NCBI GenBank assembly: GCA_015064685.1
Contig: SVRT01000008.1
Location: forward strand, 1-64,000
DNA: 64,000 nt
DNA from: Oscillospiraceae bacterium
GTDB lineage: Bacteria; Bacillota; Clostridia; Oscillospirales; CAG-272
Direction of reading: 5' to 3'
Numbering within the stretch: the stretch's first letter is position 1; each line of letters starts with the position of its first letter. The notes beneath the pieces are model-generated. The model worked only from the letters and a program-made list of their open reading frames with translations, had not been told where the DNA came from and did not search any database. The position numbers and the translations under genes are program-made. Below, in pieces: positions 50,377 to 59,702 of the stretch.

Positions 50377-52776
50377 TCAACCTCTGATGTTAAGTCCAAG
50401 CTTGTAGGAGAGATCCTTGAGTATCTTATTTGATACCTTGTCAGCCTCTTCAACGGTAAGTGTACGGTCGGACGCGCGGAGAGTTACGCGGAATGCAACG
50501 CTCTTCTTGCCCGCGCCGATCTTTTCGCCGCGGAACACGTCAAAGAGAGCAACACCCTCGCAAAGCTTTCCGGCAGCCTTTTCCATAACCTCCTCGATAG
50601 CGCCGACCTCAAGAGATTCATCGCAGATGAAGGAGAAGTCACGGGTTACTGCGGGGAACTTGGGAAGGGGCTTGTAGTCGATAGTCATATCAGCCGCGTC
50701 GAAGATCGCGTCGAATGAAAGCTCAGCGGCATAAACGGGAACATCGATGCCGTAGTTCTTTGCGGTAAGAGGATGGATCTGACCGAAAATACCGAGCTCA
50801 AGTCCGTCAGCGGTCACTACCTTTGCGCATCTGCCGGAGTGGTAAGCCTTGTCGGCTGAGTAAGCAACGTACCTAGCCTTCTTGATTCCTGCGGACTCGA
50901 GAATATTCTCGATAACACCCTTGAGAGAGTAGAAATCCTCATCCTTGCCGTATGCCGCAAGGGAGAGAACCTTGTTCTCATTGGGAAGTACGTTTTCGCC
51001 CTCGTTGGGGATATATACGGTAGCCATCTCAAAAAGACGGACGTCCTCGTTGGAGAAGTTCACGTTTCTTGCAACGACCTCCATCATAGAGGGAAGCGCT
51101 ACTGTTCTCATAACGCTTGTGTCCTCGCCGAGAGGATTGGAGATAACAACACTGCGGCGAAGCGGGCTGTCCTCGGGCATTCTGATCTTGTCGTAGTACT
51201 TGGGAGAGATGAAGGAGAATGTCTGGATCTGGTCAAAGCCCTCACCGTAGAGCAGATGCTCGCAATCAACCTCATACTGCTGCTTGGGTGTTCTGCCACC
51301 CTGAGTTGTCTCTGCATAAATGCAGGTGGACTTTATCTTGTTGTAGCCGTAGATACGGATGATCTCCTCAGCGATATCCTGCATGCAGGTGAGGTCCTGG
51401 CGGAAGGAGGGAACGATTATGCTGTCACCCTCGATCTTGCACTCAAGACGCTCAAGAACGCTGACCATATACTCACGGGAGAGGTCAACGCCGAGGAATT
51501 TGTTGATCTTTTCAACCTCGAGAGGAAGAATGACTGCCTCGGGCTTGGTGGGATAAACGTCGATAAGACCGTCAACAACGTCACCTGCGCCGAGAAGCTG
51601 AACCATCTCGCAAGCGCGGAGAAGACCAGCCATACAGTTTTCGGGGTCAAGACCCTTCTCAAAGCGAGAGGAGGACTCTGTTCTCATACCATTCTTCTTT
51701 GCGGTAACGCGTACAGAGGGACCCGAGAAGCAAGCTGACTCGAATACGACTGTGGTGGTCGTTTCCTTGATCTCGCTGTTAGCACCGCCCATAACACCTG
51801 CAAGAGCGCAGGGCTTCTTTTCGTCGCAGATAGCGAGCATGGTGGAGTCAAGTACGTGATCCTTGTCGTCAAGAGACTTGAAAAGCTCACCGTCAGTTGC
51901 GCGGCGGACGTTTATAGCGGAGCCCGAGAGCATCGCGTAGTCAAACGCGTGCATAGGCTGACCGTACTCGAGCATTACGTAGTTCGTAATGTCAACGATG
52001 TTGTTGATGGGACGAACACCTGCGGCGCGGAGTCTCATTCTGAGCCAGAGGGGGGAGGGAGCAATTTTTACGTTCTTTACGACCTTTGCTGCATAGCGGA
52101 AGCAGAGATCGGGATCGCTTATCTTAACAGAGAGGTAATTGTCGATCTTGTCGCCGTCGTTTAAGTCCTTGACAGAGGGCGCAGGGATGTTGAGGGGCTT
52201 ATCAAAGCTGATAGCCGTCTCGCGAGCAAGACCGATGACAGAGAGACAGTCGGGGCGGTTGGAGGTGATCTCAAACTCAACAACGGTATCGTCGAGCATA
52301 AGAGCTTCCTTGATGTCCATTCCGACCTTATCCGCAAAGCTCTCGCCGAGGATAAGGATACCGTCCTCGATCGCCTCGGGCATATCGTGAAGCGTGAGGT
52401 TGAGCTCAGCGATAGAGCAGAGCATACCGTTAGAGGGAACTCCGCGGAGCTTGCCTGCCTTGATGGTGATATCTCCGGGAAGATGAGCCACGGGAATAGC
52501 CGCGGGCACAATGTCGCCCTCATGTACGTTCTGTGCGCCTGTAACTATCTGCGTGACCTCGCTGCCGATATCGACCTGGCAGATCCAGAGATGATCAGAG
52601 TCGGGGTGACGCTCCATTTTAACGACCTTTGCAACGACGACGTTGGAAATATCCTCGCCGAGGACCTCGTAGCCCTCGACCTTGGAACCCGTGTCGGTCA
52701 TTCTGTCGCAGTATTCCTTTGTGGAGATACCGTCAGTATTAGTGAAATCGTGAAGCCATTTAAGTGAAAGATTCAT
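50377..52776 (-). CDS. pheT: Phenylalanine-tRNA ligase beta subunit
   Basis: A 799-residue beta chain of the heterotetrameric enzyme. It has the EMAP/tRNA-binding domain (about 40-150, VAKVVKMERHPDSDHLWICQVD), B3/B4 and B5 (about 205-480, including the editing site), the catalytic-like core (about 490-690) and the C-terminal anticodon-binding FDX-ACB domain (about 705-799, PLPKFPAVTRDFSFICDE). AAAGGAGG precedes the ATG. Nineteen bases separate it from pheS. Confidence 0.98.
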   Translation of the reverse strand: MNLSLKWLHDFTNTDGISTKEYCDRMTDTGSKVEGYEVLGEDISNVVVAKVVKMERHPDSDHLWICQVDIGSEVTQIVTGAQNVHEGDIVPAAIPVAHLPGDITIKAGKLRGVPSNGMLCSIAELNLTLHDMPEAIEDGILILGESFADKVGMDIKEALMLDDTVVEFEITSNRPDCLSVIGLARETAISFDKPLNIPAPSVKDLNDGDKIDNYLSVKISDPDLCFRYAAKVVKNVKIAPSPLWLRMRLRAAGVRPINNIVDITNYVMLEYGQPMHAFDYAMLSGSAINVRRATDGELFKSLDDKDHVLDSTMLAICDEKKPCALAGVMGGANSEIKETTTTVVFESACFSGPSVRVTAKKNGMRTESSSRFEKGLDPENCMAGLLRACEMVQLLGAGDVVDGLIDVYPTKPEAVILPLEVEKINKFLGVDLSREYMVSVLERLECKIEGDSIIVPSFRQDLTCMQDIAEEIIRIYGYNKIKSTCIYAETTQGGRTPKQQYEVDCEHLLYGEGFDQIQTFSFISPKYYDKIRMPEDSPLRRSVVISNPLGEDTSVMRTVALPSMMEVVARNVNFSNEDVRLFEMATVYIPNEGENVLPNENKVLSLAAYGKDEDFYSLKGVIENILESAGIKKARYVAYSADKAYHSGRCAKVVTADGLELGIFGQIHPLTAKNYGIDVPVYAAELSFDAIFDAADMTIDYKPLPKFPAVTRDFSFICDESLEVGAIEEVMEKAAGKLCEGVALFDVFRGEKIGAGKKSVAFRVTLRASDRTLTVEEADKVSNKILKDLSYKLGLNIRG

Positions 52777-52795
52777 TCTTCAGTACCTCCTTTTC

Positions 52796-53818
52796 TTAAA
52801 ACTGTTCAATGAAACGAACGTCATTCTCGTAGAAATGACGGATATCGTCAACGTGATATTTGAGCATAGCTATACGCTCAACGCCCATACCGAACGCAAA
52901 TCCGCTGTAAACCTCGGGATCGATTCCGCAGTTGCGGAGAACGTTGGGATGGACCATACCTGCGCCGAGGATCTCTATCCAACCTTCGCCCTTGCAAAGA
53001 CGGCAGCCCTTACCGCCGCACATAAAGCAAGAGATATCAACCTCAGCCGACGGCTCGGTAAACGGGAAGTGGTGGGGACGGAATCTTACCTTCGTCTCCT
53101 CGCCGAACTCCTGTTTTGCGAAGGTCTCAAGCATACCCTTGAGGTCTCCCATCGTGATGCCCTTGTCAACTACGAGTCCCTCCATCTGATGGAAGAGGGG
53201 GGAGTGAGTTGCGTCCATAGCGTCGCTACGGTAAACGCGGCCGGGGGAGATTATGCGGATCGGAGGCTTCTGAACCTCCATAGTTCTCGCCTGAACGGGA
53301 GAGGTCTGGGAGCGGAGAAGGATCTTGTCGGTGATGTAGAAGGTGTCCTGAGTATCACGCGCGGGGTGATTCTCGGGGATATTGAGCGCCTGGAAGTTGT
53401 AGTAATCGTACTCGACCTCGGGACCCTCTGCAATGGAGAAGCCCATACCGATGAAGATGTCCTCCATATCTCTCTGAACAAGAGTGAGAGGATGACGGTG
53501 ACCAACTCGGCTCTTCTTACCGGGAACGGTAACGTCAAGCTTCTCTGCGATAAGCTTTGCGTCAAGCGCGGCATCCGCGAGACTTGCCTTCTTTTCGGTA
53601 ATAGCAGCCTCGATCTCGGCTCTTACCTCGTTTGCGATCTGACCTACAACAGGTCTTTCCTCGGGGGAAAGCTGACCCATTCCGCGAAGAACTGCGGTAA
53701 GCTCACCCTTTTTACCGAGATATTTGATTCTGAGCGCCTCAAGAGCGGCGTCATCAGTCTCGGGCGAGGCGATAGCTTCAAGAGCCTCCGCCTTTATGCG
53801 ATTGAGTGTTTCTTTCAT
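52796..53818 (-). CDS. pheS: Phenylalanine-tRNA ligase alpha subunit
   Basis: A 340-residue class II synthetase chain that activates phenylalanine. An N-terminal coiled coil (about 1-85) precedes the core: [19 protein letters not shown] (motif 1), [21 protein letters not shown] (motif 2) and [13 protein letters not shown] (motif 3). [15 protein letters not shown] insert with paired cysteines is present, as in other Firmicutes. The ATG has GAAAGGA upstream; the frame runs further only through the T-box leader and is not extended. Confidence 0.98.
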   Translation of the reverse strand: MKETLNRIKAEALEAIASPETDDAALEALRIKYLGKKGELTAVLRGMGQLSPEERPVVGQIANEVRAEIEAAITEKKASLADAALDAKLIAEKLDVTVPGKKSRVGHRHPLTLVQRDMEDIFIGMGFSIAEGPEVEYDYYNFQALNIPENHPARDTQDTFYITDKILLRSQTSPVQARTMEVQKPPIRIISPGRVYRSDAMDATHSPLFHQMEGLVVDKGITMGDLKGMLETFAKQEFGEETKVRFRPHHFPFTEPSAEVDISCFMCGGKGCRLCKGEGWIEILGAGMVHPNVLRNCGIDPEVYSGFAFGMGVERIAMLKYHVDDIRHFYENDVRFIEQF

Positions 53819-53861
53819 TTTGAAATTCCTTTCAAATTTTATATGAATATATTTTTTACAT

Positions 53862-54129
53862 AAAAAAGTCCCGAATCCGTAAAGGATTCGGGACGGAAAA
53901 ACTAAGATTTCCGCGGTACCACCCGCATTTTGGCTTCGATATACAAAGCCAACACTTTGCCCGACCTGTAACGGTGTCGATCCGTGCTCGGCTAATCGCA
54001 AACGCTTTGACCGAACAAGCTCCGAAGGGAAATGCCGCATCCTTGCATATATCCGCTCACACCGACCGCGGACTCTCTGAAAAATGACTTAAGGAGAGGC
54101 TGACTTCATCATAGCCTTTAATATTTAAC
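53862..54129 (-). promoter_or_regulatory. T-box riboswitch for pheST
   Basis: The T-box itself (GGGTGGTACCGCGG, minus strand, 53911-53924) is followed by the terminator stem GTCCCGAATCC/GGATTCGGGAC and six T (53862-53894). The upstream 200 bases can form stem I and the pseudoknot region. An uncharged tRNA would bind and prevent termination. The specifier is presumably UUC for Phe given the genes; a TTTCC segment lies in the stem I region, but I cannot place the loop with certainty. Confidence 0.93.
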
Positions 54130-54135
54130 TATAAT

Positions 54136-54164
54136 ATTATAACATTCTTTTGCATTTTTCGCAA
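54136..54164 (-). promoter_or_regulatory. Promoter of the pheST T-box transcript
   Basis: TTGCGA and TATAAT with a 17-base spacer on the minus strand, giving a start near 54129. Confidence 0.75.
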
Positions 54165-54224
54165 GTGTGCTTTTCATAAAATAAACACTATTCGATCAAT
54201 GCAAATTTGTGCAAAAGTGACAAA

Positions 54225-54533
54225 TCAGAATACTCCGAGATGGAAAAGCAAGAAAATGATACCCGCCTGCACGATCATAATAAGCGGAATACCGAGCATA
54301 AACTTGACGTGCTTTGTTTTATGGCGAATAAGAAGCATTGTAATGAACATTGCAACCGAGCCGCCAAGCGCGGAAAGAACAAGAAGTGATTTTTCGGGTG
54401 TTCGAAGCTCGACTCGATTCAATTTTGAAATCTTTTTGTCATAGAAGCATACTACGATCGATACCAAGGATATTACGAGAATATATGCCAAAAAGATTGA
54501 CAAGCCTATGTTATCGTTAATAAAATCAAGCAT
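54225..54533 (-). CDS. DUF1294 membrane protein
   Basis: A 102-residue protein with three membrane helices, of the DUF1294 family. The diagnostic part is FYDKKISKLNRVELRTPEKSLLVLSALGGSVAMFITMLLIRHKTKHVKF, including the [RT]PE-x-LL-x(4)-GG pattern. Its ATG lies in the last eight bases of the galactosidase gene (ATGCTTGA), so it is translationally coupled to it. Function unknown; the coupling to a glycan gene is unexpected. Confidence 0.9.
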   Translation of the reverse strand: MLDFINDNIGLSIFLAYILVISLVSIVVCFYDKKISKLNRVELRTPEKSLLVLSALGGSVAMFITMLLIRHKTKHVKFMLGIPLIMIVQAGIIFLLFHLGVF

Positions 54534-56178
54534 TTTCGTCCAACCTTTCAATTTTAATATTTGTTTCTATTTTAGCGTTACCTATATGATTAAGTGTGAT
54601 CTTAGGTTCAAAATCGTTTGTGTGCTGAGTTACCTCGTTGCCGGTAAACTCGATGTCGGCAACGTTGTCGAACTGCACTGCGGTCTCCTGGAGGAGATCA
54701 AACTTATTGTCAACGATCTTGATGCTCTTGTTGAAGTATTTGCCGTCCTCAATTGCCTTTCTCGGAACACAGCTGATGACCGCGCCGCCCCACTTTGAGT
54801 ATTTGCATCTGTCGAAGTTGTTGTTTCTGATAGTCACGTCCTGAACTCCGCCCGACTCAAACCAGTATTCACCGTTTGCCTCAAAGAGAATTGCGCTTCC
54901 GCTCGAATGGAAATAGCAGTCCTCGATAACCGTCTTTCCTCTTGTTGCGATGAGCATACCGCGTGCGCGGTTGTTGCGAACGATATTGTTGCGGAAGATG
55001 AGATCAGCCGCGCGGTCAAGACTCTCAACGTCGTCACCGATATTGATGTCCTCTGTGCCTTCCTTAAGAGTGAGTCGTATTATATCCTGGTTGATATACT
55101 CAACCTTTTCGATCGTCTTTTCGGTGTAGGGAACGAGTGACTGCGCGTTGACTATCTGTATGCGATCGCCGTCTCTGAGGATGCGAATACCCTTAGCCTC
55201 AAGATGCACCTCGCGGACGATGAGATCATGCTCTGTCTTGCTCTCGATTCGGGTATACATACCGTGGATGTTGAGCGCATCGTCGAGCTGACCCTCAAAG
55301 GTGGAGTTTTCAACGAGAACGAGACCCGTACAGTTTACAAAGTGGGTCGCGTCTGCGTTGGCGGTGTAATATTGATCTCCGTGACGGAGCGTGTTGAAGG
55401 AATTGAGGTGGATGTTGTGGCAGGTCTGAGCCAATATACCCATACCGTGGCAGGAATGGATGGTGATGTTTTCAAGGGTGATATCCGAGGAGTCCTCGCA
55501 GAAGAATCCGCAGCCGAGTCGGCGCGCACCCGAGAAGATAATAATATTTCCAATGGGAGGATAGCGCTTTACGCCGTGGAGACGGAGCTTGTTGTCTCCG
55601 ATATCCTCAAAGCGCATATTCCAAAGGTACTGATCAAAGGAATGATCGCCTGTGCCTTTCTCGATCTCACCCGTTTCTCCATTGTACTCAATAGAATTGA
55701 AAATAGGGAAGAAGCACTGATAGTGATCGGTAACGAGCTCTCTGTCGTGTCTCATATAGAACTGAGACGCTCCGAGCATCTTTTCAAGCTCAACGTATCC
55801 GTCGCCGTGACCGATAACGCGCGCCTGCATAAACTGAGTCTTCTTATTTTCAAGAACAGCATTCTTTACGGTAATATTCTTCGAATTGAGAATACCGAAT
55901 GGAGTGGCAACGCCGTCCACGTCTATCGTTGAGCCGCAGAAATCAAGCTCAATATTCTCCATACCGTCAAAGAGAGCGAAGAAACGCTTGTGACCGTTCC
56001 AACCGTGGTTGGATATGTTAACGCAACGCTCAAAGCAGAAATCGGGGTTGACATGGTAAGTGTCCTTGTCAAAAATTATCTTTACGTCCTTTTTTGTGCC
56101 GAGATCGGTGATGAGACGGTAAAGATCGTATGCGTCGTTACCTGTTTTTCGGTAATCCTTAAAGTAAAGAGTCTTCAT
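54526..56178 (-). CDS. GH110-like alpha-1,3-galactosidase
   Basis: A 550-residue right-handed beta-helix protein resembling glycoside hydrolase family 110, which removes alpha-1,3-linked galactose such as the blood group B sugar. The key block is NADATHFVNCTG...ENSTFEGQLDDALNIHG: D276 in ADATHF and D299/D300 in LDDALNIHG, the Asp residues in the part of the fold that carries the catalytic acids in this family. GMGILAQTCHNIHL and repeated NxI/DIxF-type helix rungs follow. It lacks a signal peptide, unlike most described relatives, so it would act inside the cell on imported glycans. AAGGAGACA precedes the ATG, 16 bases after the esterase. Confidence 0.82.
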   Translation of the reverse strand: MKTLYFKDYRKTGNDAYDLYRLITDLGTKKDVKIIFDKDTYHVNPDFCFERCVNISNHGWNGHKRFFALFDGMENIELDFCGSTIDVDGVATPFGILNSKNITVKNAVLENKKTQFMQARVIGHGDGYVELEKMLGASQFYMRHDRELVTDHYQCFFPIFNSIEYNGETGEIEKGTGDHSFDQYLWNMRFEDIGDNKLRLHGVKRYPPIGNIIIFSGARRLGCGFFCEDSSDITLENITIHSCHGMGILAQTCHNIHLNSFNTLRHGDQYYTANADATHFVNCTGLVLVENSTFEGQLDDALNIHGMYTRIESKTEHDLIVREVHLEAKGIRILRDGDRIQIVNAQSLVPYTEKTIEKVEYINQDIIRLTLKEGTEDINIGDDVESLDRAADLIFRNNIVRNNRARGMLIATRGKTVIEDCYFHSSGSAILFEANGEYWFESGGVQDVTIRNNNFDRCKYSKWGGAVISCVPRKAIEDGKYFNKSIKIVDNKFDLLQETAVQFDNVADIEFTGNEVTQHTNDFEPKITLNHIGNAKIETNIKIERLDENA

Positions 56179-56193
56179 ATCTGTGTCTCCTTA

Positions 56194-57711
56194 TCAAAGC
56201 GTTAGTTTAAAGGGAGTGAGTGGTAAGGAATGCTCATTCCAAAGATTCGTGTATGAGTAATTGAGGCGCGAGTATTCGACAGCGCTTGCAGCCTCGCCAT
56301 CGGGAACAGAGAGAATTATATCGCTGCCATCCGCCTTCGCGTCGACCTTGACACGTACTCCGGCTTTGTTGACTATGTAGAATCCTGCTATCTCCTTGCC
56401 GTCAAGTGTGTACCAAGCACTTGCGCCCGCGCATCTGATCCTTATGGTGTTACCTTCAAGCGAAGCCGAGACGGCCTCGGGGCATTTCCAGACGATATTT
56501 TGTCCGTAGGTGTTGGCAAGAGCCGCCGCGGCGAGTCTCTCGCCCATGGGTTGCTTCTTTGCGGGGTGGATGTTATCGGGCTCGGAGAGATCGTAGGAGA
56601 CCGTCATATAGACGTTTCTCTCTTGCTTTGAAAGCTCCTCCTGCGCGTCTCGGACTCCTCTCCAATAGTCGGCACCCTCACCGTGCCACGCGACACCCGC
56701 GATCTGCACAAGGTAGAAGGGCATATCGGGGTTTTTGAAGGCTTCTCGCCAATCCGCCATCATCGCGCGGTAGAGAGCAAGGTAATGCTCCTTTGAATCG
56801 ACCTCTGCGGAGGTATTGCTCTCACCCTGATGCCAGATGACACCGCGTACGGAATAGGGAACTATGCGCTCAAGCATATTCTCGCGCAGAGCCGTAGGGA
56901 AGCGGTAGAAGGCTATCTCCATCGGGAGAGGAGGCTGACCCTCGCCCGCGTGGCGCAAGAACCACGCGACACCTCGCTCGCGAGTGAGCGCCACGGCGTC
57001 ATAGCTCTTGCAAAATTCCTTGAGCTTGGACTGGTATTCGGTGTACTGTTCGATAAGCTTATCAAGTCCGCCTGCCGCTTCGATCTCGGTGCGCTTTTTG
57101 TCGGTCGCACGGCGGGCAAGGGGATCGCTCAGCAGATATTCCTCGCGTGTCCAGGACTCGACAGGAGTAGCTCCCCAGTTGCAGCTTATAATGCCGACGG
57201 GCATATCAAGATGCTGACGGAGCTTATGCGCGAAGAAGTAGCCTACAGCTGTGAAGTGCAGAGCCTCCTCGACCGTGCATTTTTTCCAAGGGGCATCAAC
57301 GGAGTGCAGAGACTCAAAATGAAAGCCATATGTGTCTCCCTTATAAAATGTATGCCTCGGAACTGTGAAAAGACGAATGTCGGAATCGTTTGTAAGGTCT
57401 TTTTCGTTGTATTCGGTGCAGAAGGTCGGATGCTCCATATTGGATTGACCGCCTGCAAGCCATACCTCGCCCGTGACTACGTCGGAACAAACGATCCTTT
57501 CCCCGTCATCTTCAAATATAAGCTCACCTCGGATATTGGGCTCCATAGGGGGTAATTCACATAAGAATTTGCCGTTTTTAACGGTCGTGGTGACTGATGT
57601 TTCTCCAAAAGAAATCTTGACAGCCTCCGCATCGCTCTCGCCCCAAATATATACGGGACGGCGGCATTGCAGTATTGCGTGATCAGTAAAAATAAAAGCA
57701 GGTTTTATCAT
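56194..57711 (-). CDS. Sialate O-acetylesterase
   Basis: A 505-residue SGNH-type esterase of the SASA (DUF303) family, which removes O-acetyl groups from sialic acid. The nucleophile is S90 in LAGGQSNME. RGVIWHQGESNT (near residue 290) and the D/H pair of SEPDNIHPAKKQPMGERLA (near 388) complete the active site. N- and C-terminal beta domains flank the core. It has no signal peptide. GAGGT lies directly next to the end of the hairpin element upstream. It forms an operon with the GH110 gene. Confidence 0.92.
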   Translation of the reverse strand: MIKPAFIFTDHAILQCRRPVYIWGESDAEAVKISFGETSVTTTVKNGKFLCELPPMEPNIRGELIFEDDGERIVCSDVVTGEVWLAGGQSNMEHPTFCTEYNEKDLTNDSDIRLFTVPRHTFYKGDTYGFHFESLHSVDAPWKKCTVEEALHFTAVGYFFAHKLRQHLDMPVGIISCNWGATPVESWTREEYLLSDPLARRATDKKRTEIEAAGGLDKLIEQYTEYQSKLKEFCKSYDAVALTRERGVAWFLRHAGEGQPPLPMEIAFYRFPTALRENMLERIVPYSVRGVIWHQGESNTSAEVDSKEHYLALYRAMMADWREAFKNPDMPFYLVQIAGVAWHGEGADYWRGVRDAQEELSKQERNVYMTVSYDLSEPDNIHPAKKQPMGERLAAAALANTYGQNIVWKCPEAVSASLEGNTIRIRCAGASAWYTLDGKEIAGFYIVNKAGVRVKVDAKADGSDIILSVPDGEAASAVEYSRLNYSYTNLWNEHSLPLTPFKLTL

Positions 57712-57726
57712 TTCACTACCTCAATT

Positions 57727-57980
57727 AATTGCAGTTTATCGGGGACGCGAACAATCCCTCAGACGCGCACGGAGGCGCGCCAGCTCCCTTTACACAAGGG
57801 AGCTTTACCTGAATGGTGGAGAACGCGGATATAGTGAAGTTTTCTTTAAATTTAAAAGGTTTTCACATCTATAAAGCGTACGAACATCCACCAACAAAGC
57901 TCCCTTGTGTAAAGGGAGCTGTCACGCCTTGCGCGTGACTGAGGGATTGTTCGTCTCACCGACAAATCAAAATTTGAAAG
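57727..57980. repeat. Long-hairpin intergenic element, copy B
   Basis: A 254-base inverted copy of the element at 27813-28068, with ends AATTGCAGTTTATCGG and CCGACAAATCAAAATTTG. The left arm is the GC-rich ACGCGCACGGAGGCGCGCC type; the right arm has changed to TCACGCCTTGCGCGTGA, itself a small palindrome, so the two arms have diverged. It separates glnS from the acetylesterase gene and ends four bases from that gene's ribosome binding site. Confidence 0.85.
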
Positions 57981-58016
57981 AACAAAGGGGAAGCCTATGC
58001 TTCCCCTATATATCCG

Positions 58017-59672
58017 TTATTTCTTCGGGAAGCTATCCTTCAGCGAAACAACTCTGTTAAAGGTATTTGCGTTTTTGGTATCCTTGCAGAAATAGCCTAC
58101 GCGGACAAACTGGAATCTCTCGCCGGGAGCGGCATCCTCAAGACAGGGCTCAACGTACGCGCCCTCGATCTTTGTGAGGGAATCGGGATTGAGAAAGTCG
58201 AGGTATGTCTGACCCTCGGGAACGAAAGCGGTGTTCTCGATGTTGAAGAGACGGTCATAGAGCATAAGTGTTGCGGGCTTCGCGTATTTTGCGGAGAGCC
58301 AGTGAATAGTGCCCTTGATCTTTCTGCCGTCTGTGGGCATACCGTTACCTGTCTCAAGATCGGCGGTCGCGTGGATGCACTTGATGCTGCCGTCCTCGTT
58401 CTTTTCAATTGCGCCGCACTTGATGATGTATCCGCCCATAAGACGGACCTCGCCATCGGGCTTGAGACGGAAGAATTTCGGAGGCGGAACCTCGGCAAAG
58501 TCCTCTGCATCAATATATATCTCGCGAGTCATAGGAACCTCTCGTGTGCCAAGCTCCTCCTTCTGAGGATGATTGGAGATTGTGATCATCTCCTCCTTAT
58601 CCTCGGGATAGTTGTCAATGATAACCTTTATCGGAGAAGCGATTCCGATGCGGCGGAGTGCGTTCTCGTTAAGGTCGTCGCGTACGCAAGCCTCGAGCTG
58701 ACGGACGTCAACGGTGTGGTCGGTGTTGGTTACTCCTGCCTCGCGTACAAAGTTGAAGAGCGCTGCGGGAGTATATCCGCGGCGGCGGAGACCGCAAAGG
58801 GTAGGCAGACGGGGGTCATCCCAACCGTCAACGTGACCCTCCTCAACGAGCTGACGGAGATAACGCTTTGACATAACCGTGTATGTGATGTTCATGCGTC
58901 CGAACTCCCACTGATGAGGCTTCTGCTCAAAGCCGATCTTCTCAACGACCCAATCGTAGAGGGGACGGTGGTTTCTGAACTCACTCGAGCAAAGCGAGTG
59001 AGTGATGCCCTCAAGAGCGTCCTGAATGGGATGCGCGAAGTCGTACATCGGGTATACGCACCACTCGTCACCCTGGCGGTGATGGTGGATGTGCTTTATT
59101 CTGTAAATAACGGGGTCGCGGAGATAGGGATTGTCGTTCGAGGGGTCGATCTTCGCGCGAAGCGTGCGCGCACCGTCCTCAAACTCACCGTTTTTCATTC
59201 TCTCAAAGAGCTCAAGGTTTTCCTCAACGCTTCTGTTACGGTAGGGAGATTCCTTACCTGCGACCGCGCGGTCGGTACCCTTGTAATCTGCGAGATCGTC
59301 CTTAGAGAGGTCGCAAACGTAAGCATCACCCTGCTTGATGAGCTGAACTGCGAACTCGTAGCACTTGCCAAAGTAATCAGAGCCATAGAAAACACCGCCC
59401 GTGGGGGTAGCGCCGAGCCACTCGAGGTCCTCACGGATAGAGCGGACGAACTCGTCCGATTCCTTTGCGGGGTTTGTATCGTCGTAACGGAGATTGAAGA
59501 GTCCGTTATACTTGTTTGCAACGTCGGTATTTACACAAATAGCCTTTACCGAACCGATGTGGAGATATCCGTTGGGCTCGGGAGGGAAACGTGTGTGGAT
59601 TTTCAGACCGGGATTTGTGGTAAGGTCCTCGTCAATTATGTCGTGTATAAAATTACCCTTGATTTCTTCCAT
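58017..59672 (-). CDS. glnS: Glutamine-tRNA ligase
   Basis: A 551-residue class I synthetase that charges tRNA-Gln directly. The HIGH motif reads HIGS in TRFPPEPNGYLHIGSVKAI, the tRNA-Gln specific NLRYDDTNP follows, and KMSKS is VMSKRYL. The C-terminal two-barrel anticodon-binding domain (about 340-551) is complete. GlnRS is not universal in Firmicutes, many of which use GatCAB, so this gene bears on how the cell makes Gln-tRNA. It lies 30 bases after gltX. Confidence 0.97.
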   Translation of the reverse strand: MEEIKGNFIHDIIDEDLTTNPGLKIHTRFPPEPNGYLHIGSVKAICVNTDVANKYNGLFNLRYDDTNPAKESDEFVRSIREDLEWLGATPTGGVFYGSDYFGKCYEFAVQLIKQGDAYVCDLSKDDLADYKGTDRAVAGKESPYRNRSVEENLELFERMKNGEFEDGARTLRAKIDPSNDNPYLRDPVIYRIKHIHHHRQGDEWCVYPMYDFAHPIQDALEGITHSLCSSEFRNHRPLYDWVVEKIGFEQKPHQWEFGRMNITYTVMSKRYLRQLVEEGHVDGWDDPRLPTLCGLRRRGYTPAALFNFVREAGVTNTDHTVDVRQLEACVRDDLNENALRRIGIASPIKVIIDNYPEDKEEMITISNHPQKEELGTREVPMTREIYIDAEDFAEVPPPKFFRLKPDGEVRLMGGYIIKCGAIEKNEDGSIKCIHATADLETGNGMPTDGRKIKGTIHWLSAKYAKPATLMLYDRLFNIENTAFVPEGQTYLDFLNPDSLTKIEGAYVEPCLEDAAPGERFQFVRVGYFCKDTKNANTFNRVVSLKDSFPKK

Positions 59673-59702
59673 TTTTATTTTGTCCTTTCGGGGAATATTG
59701 CA

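Noticed and set aside
53819..54040. N-terminal extension of pheS
   Set aside because: It reads through the T-box leader and its terminator; the internal ATG gives the normal family start.
57780..57925. Hairpins of element B as an ordinary terminator of glnS
   Set aside because: The stems lack a following T run in either direction; they belong to the repeated element.
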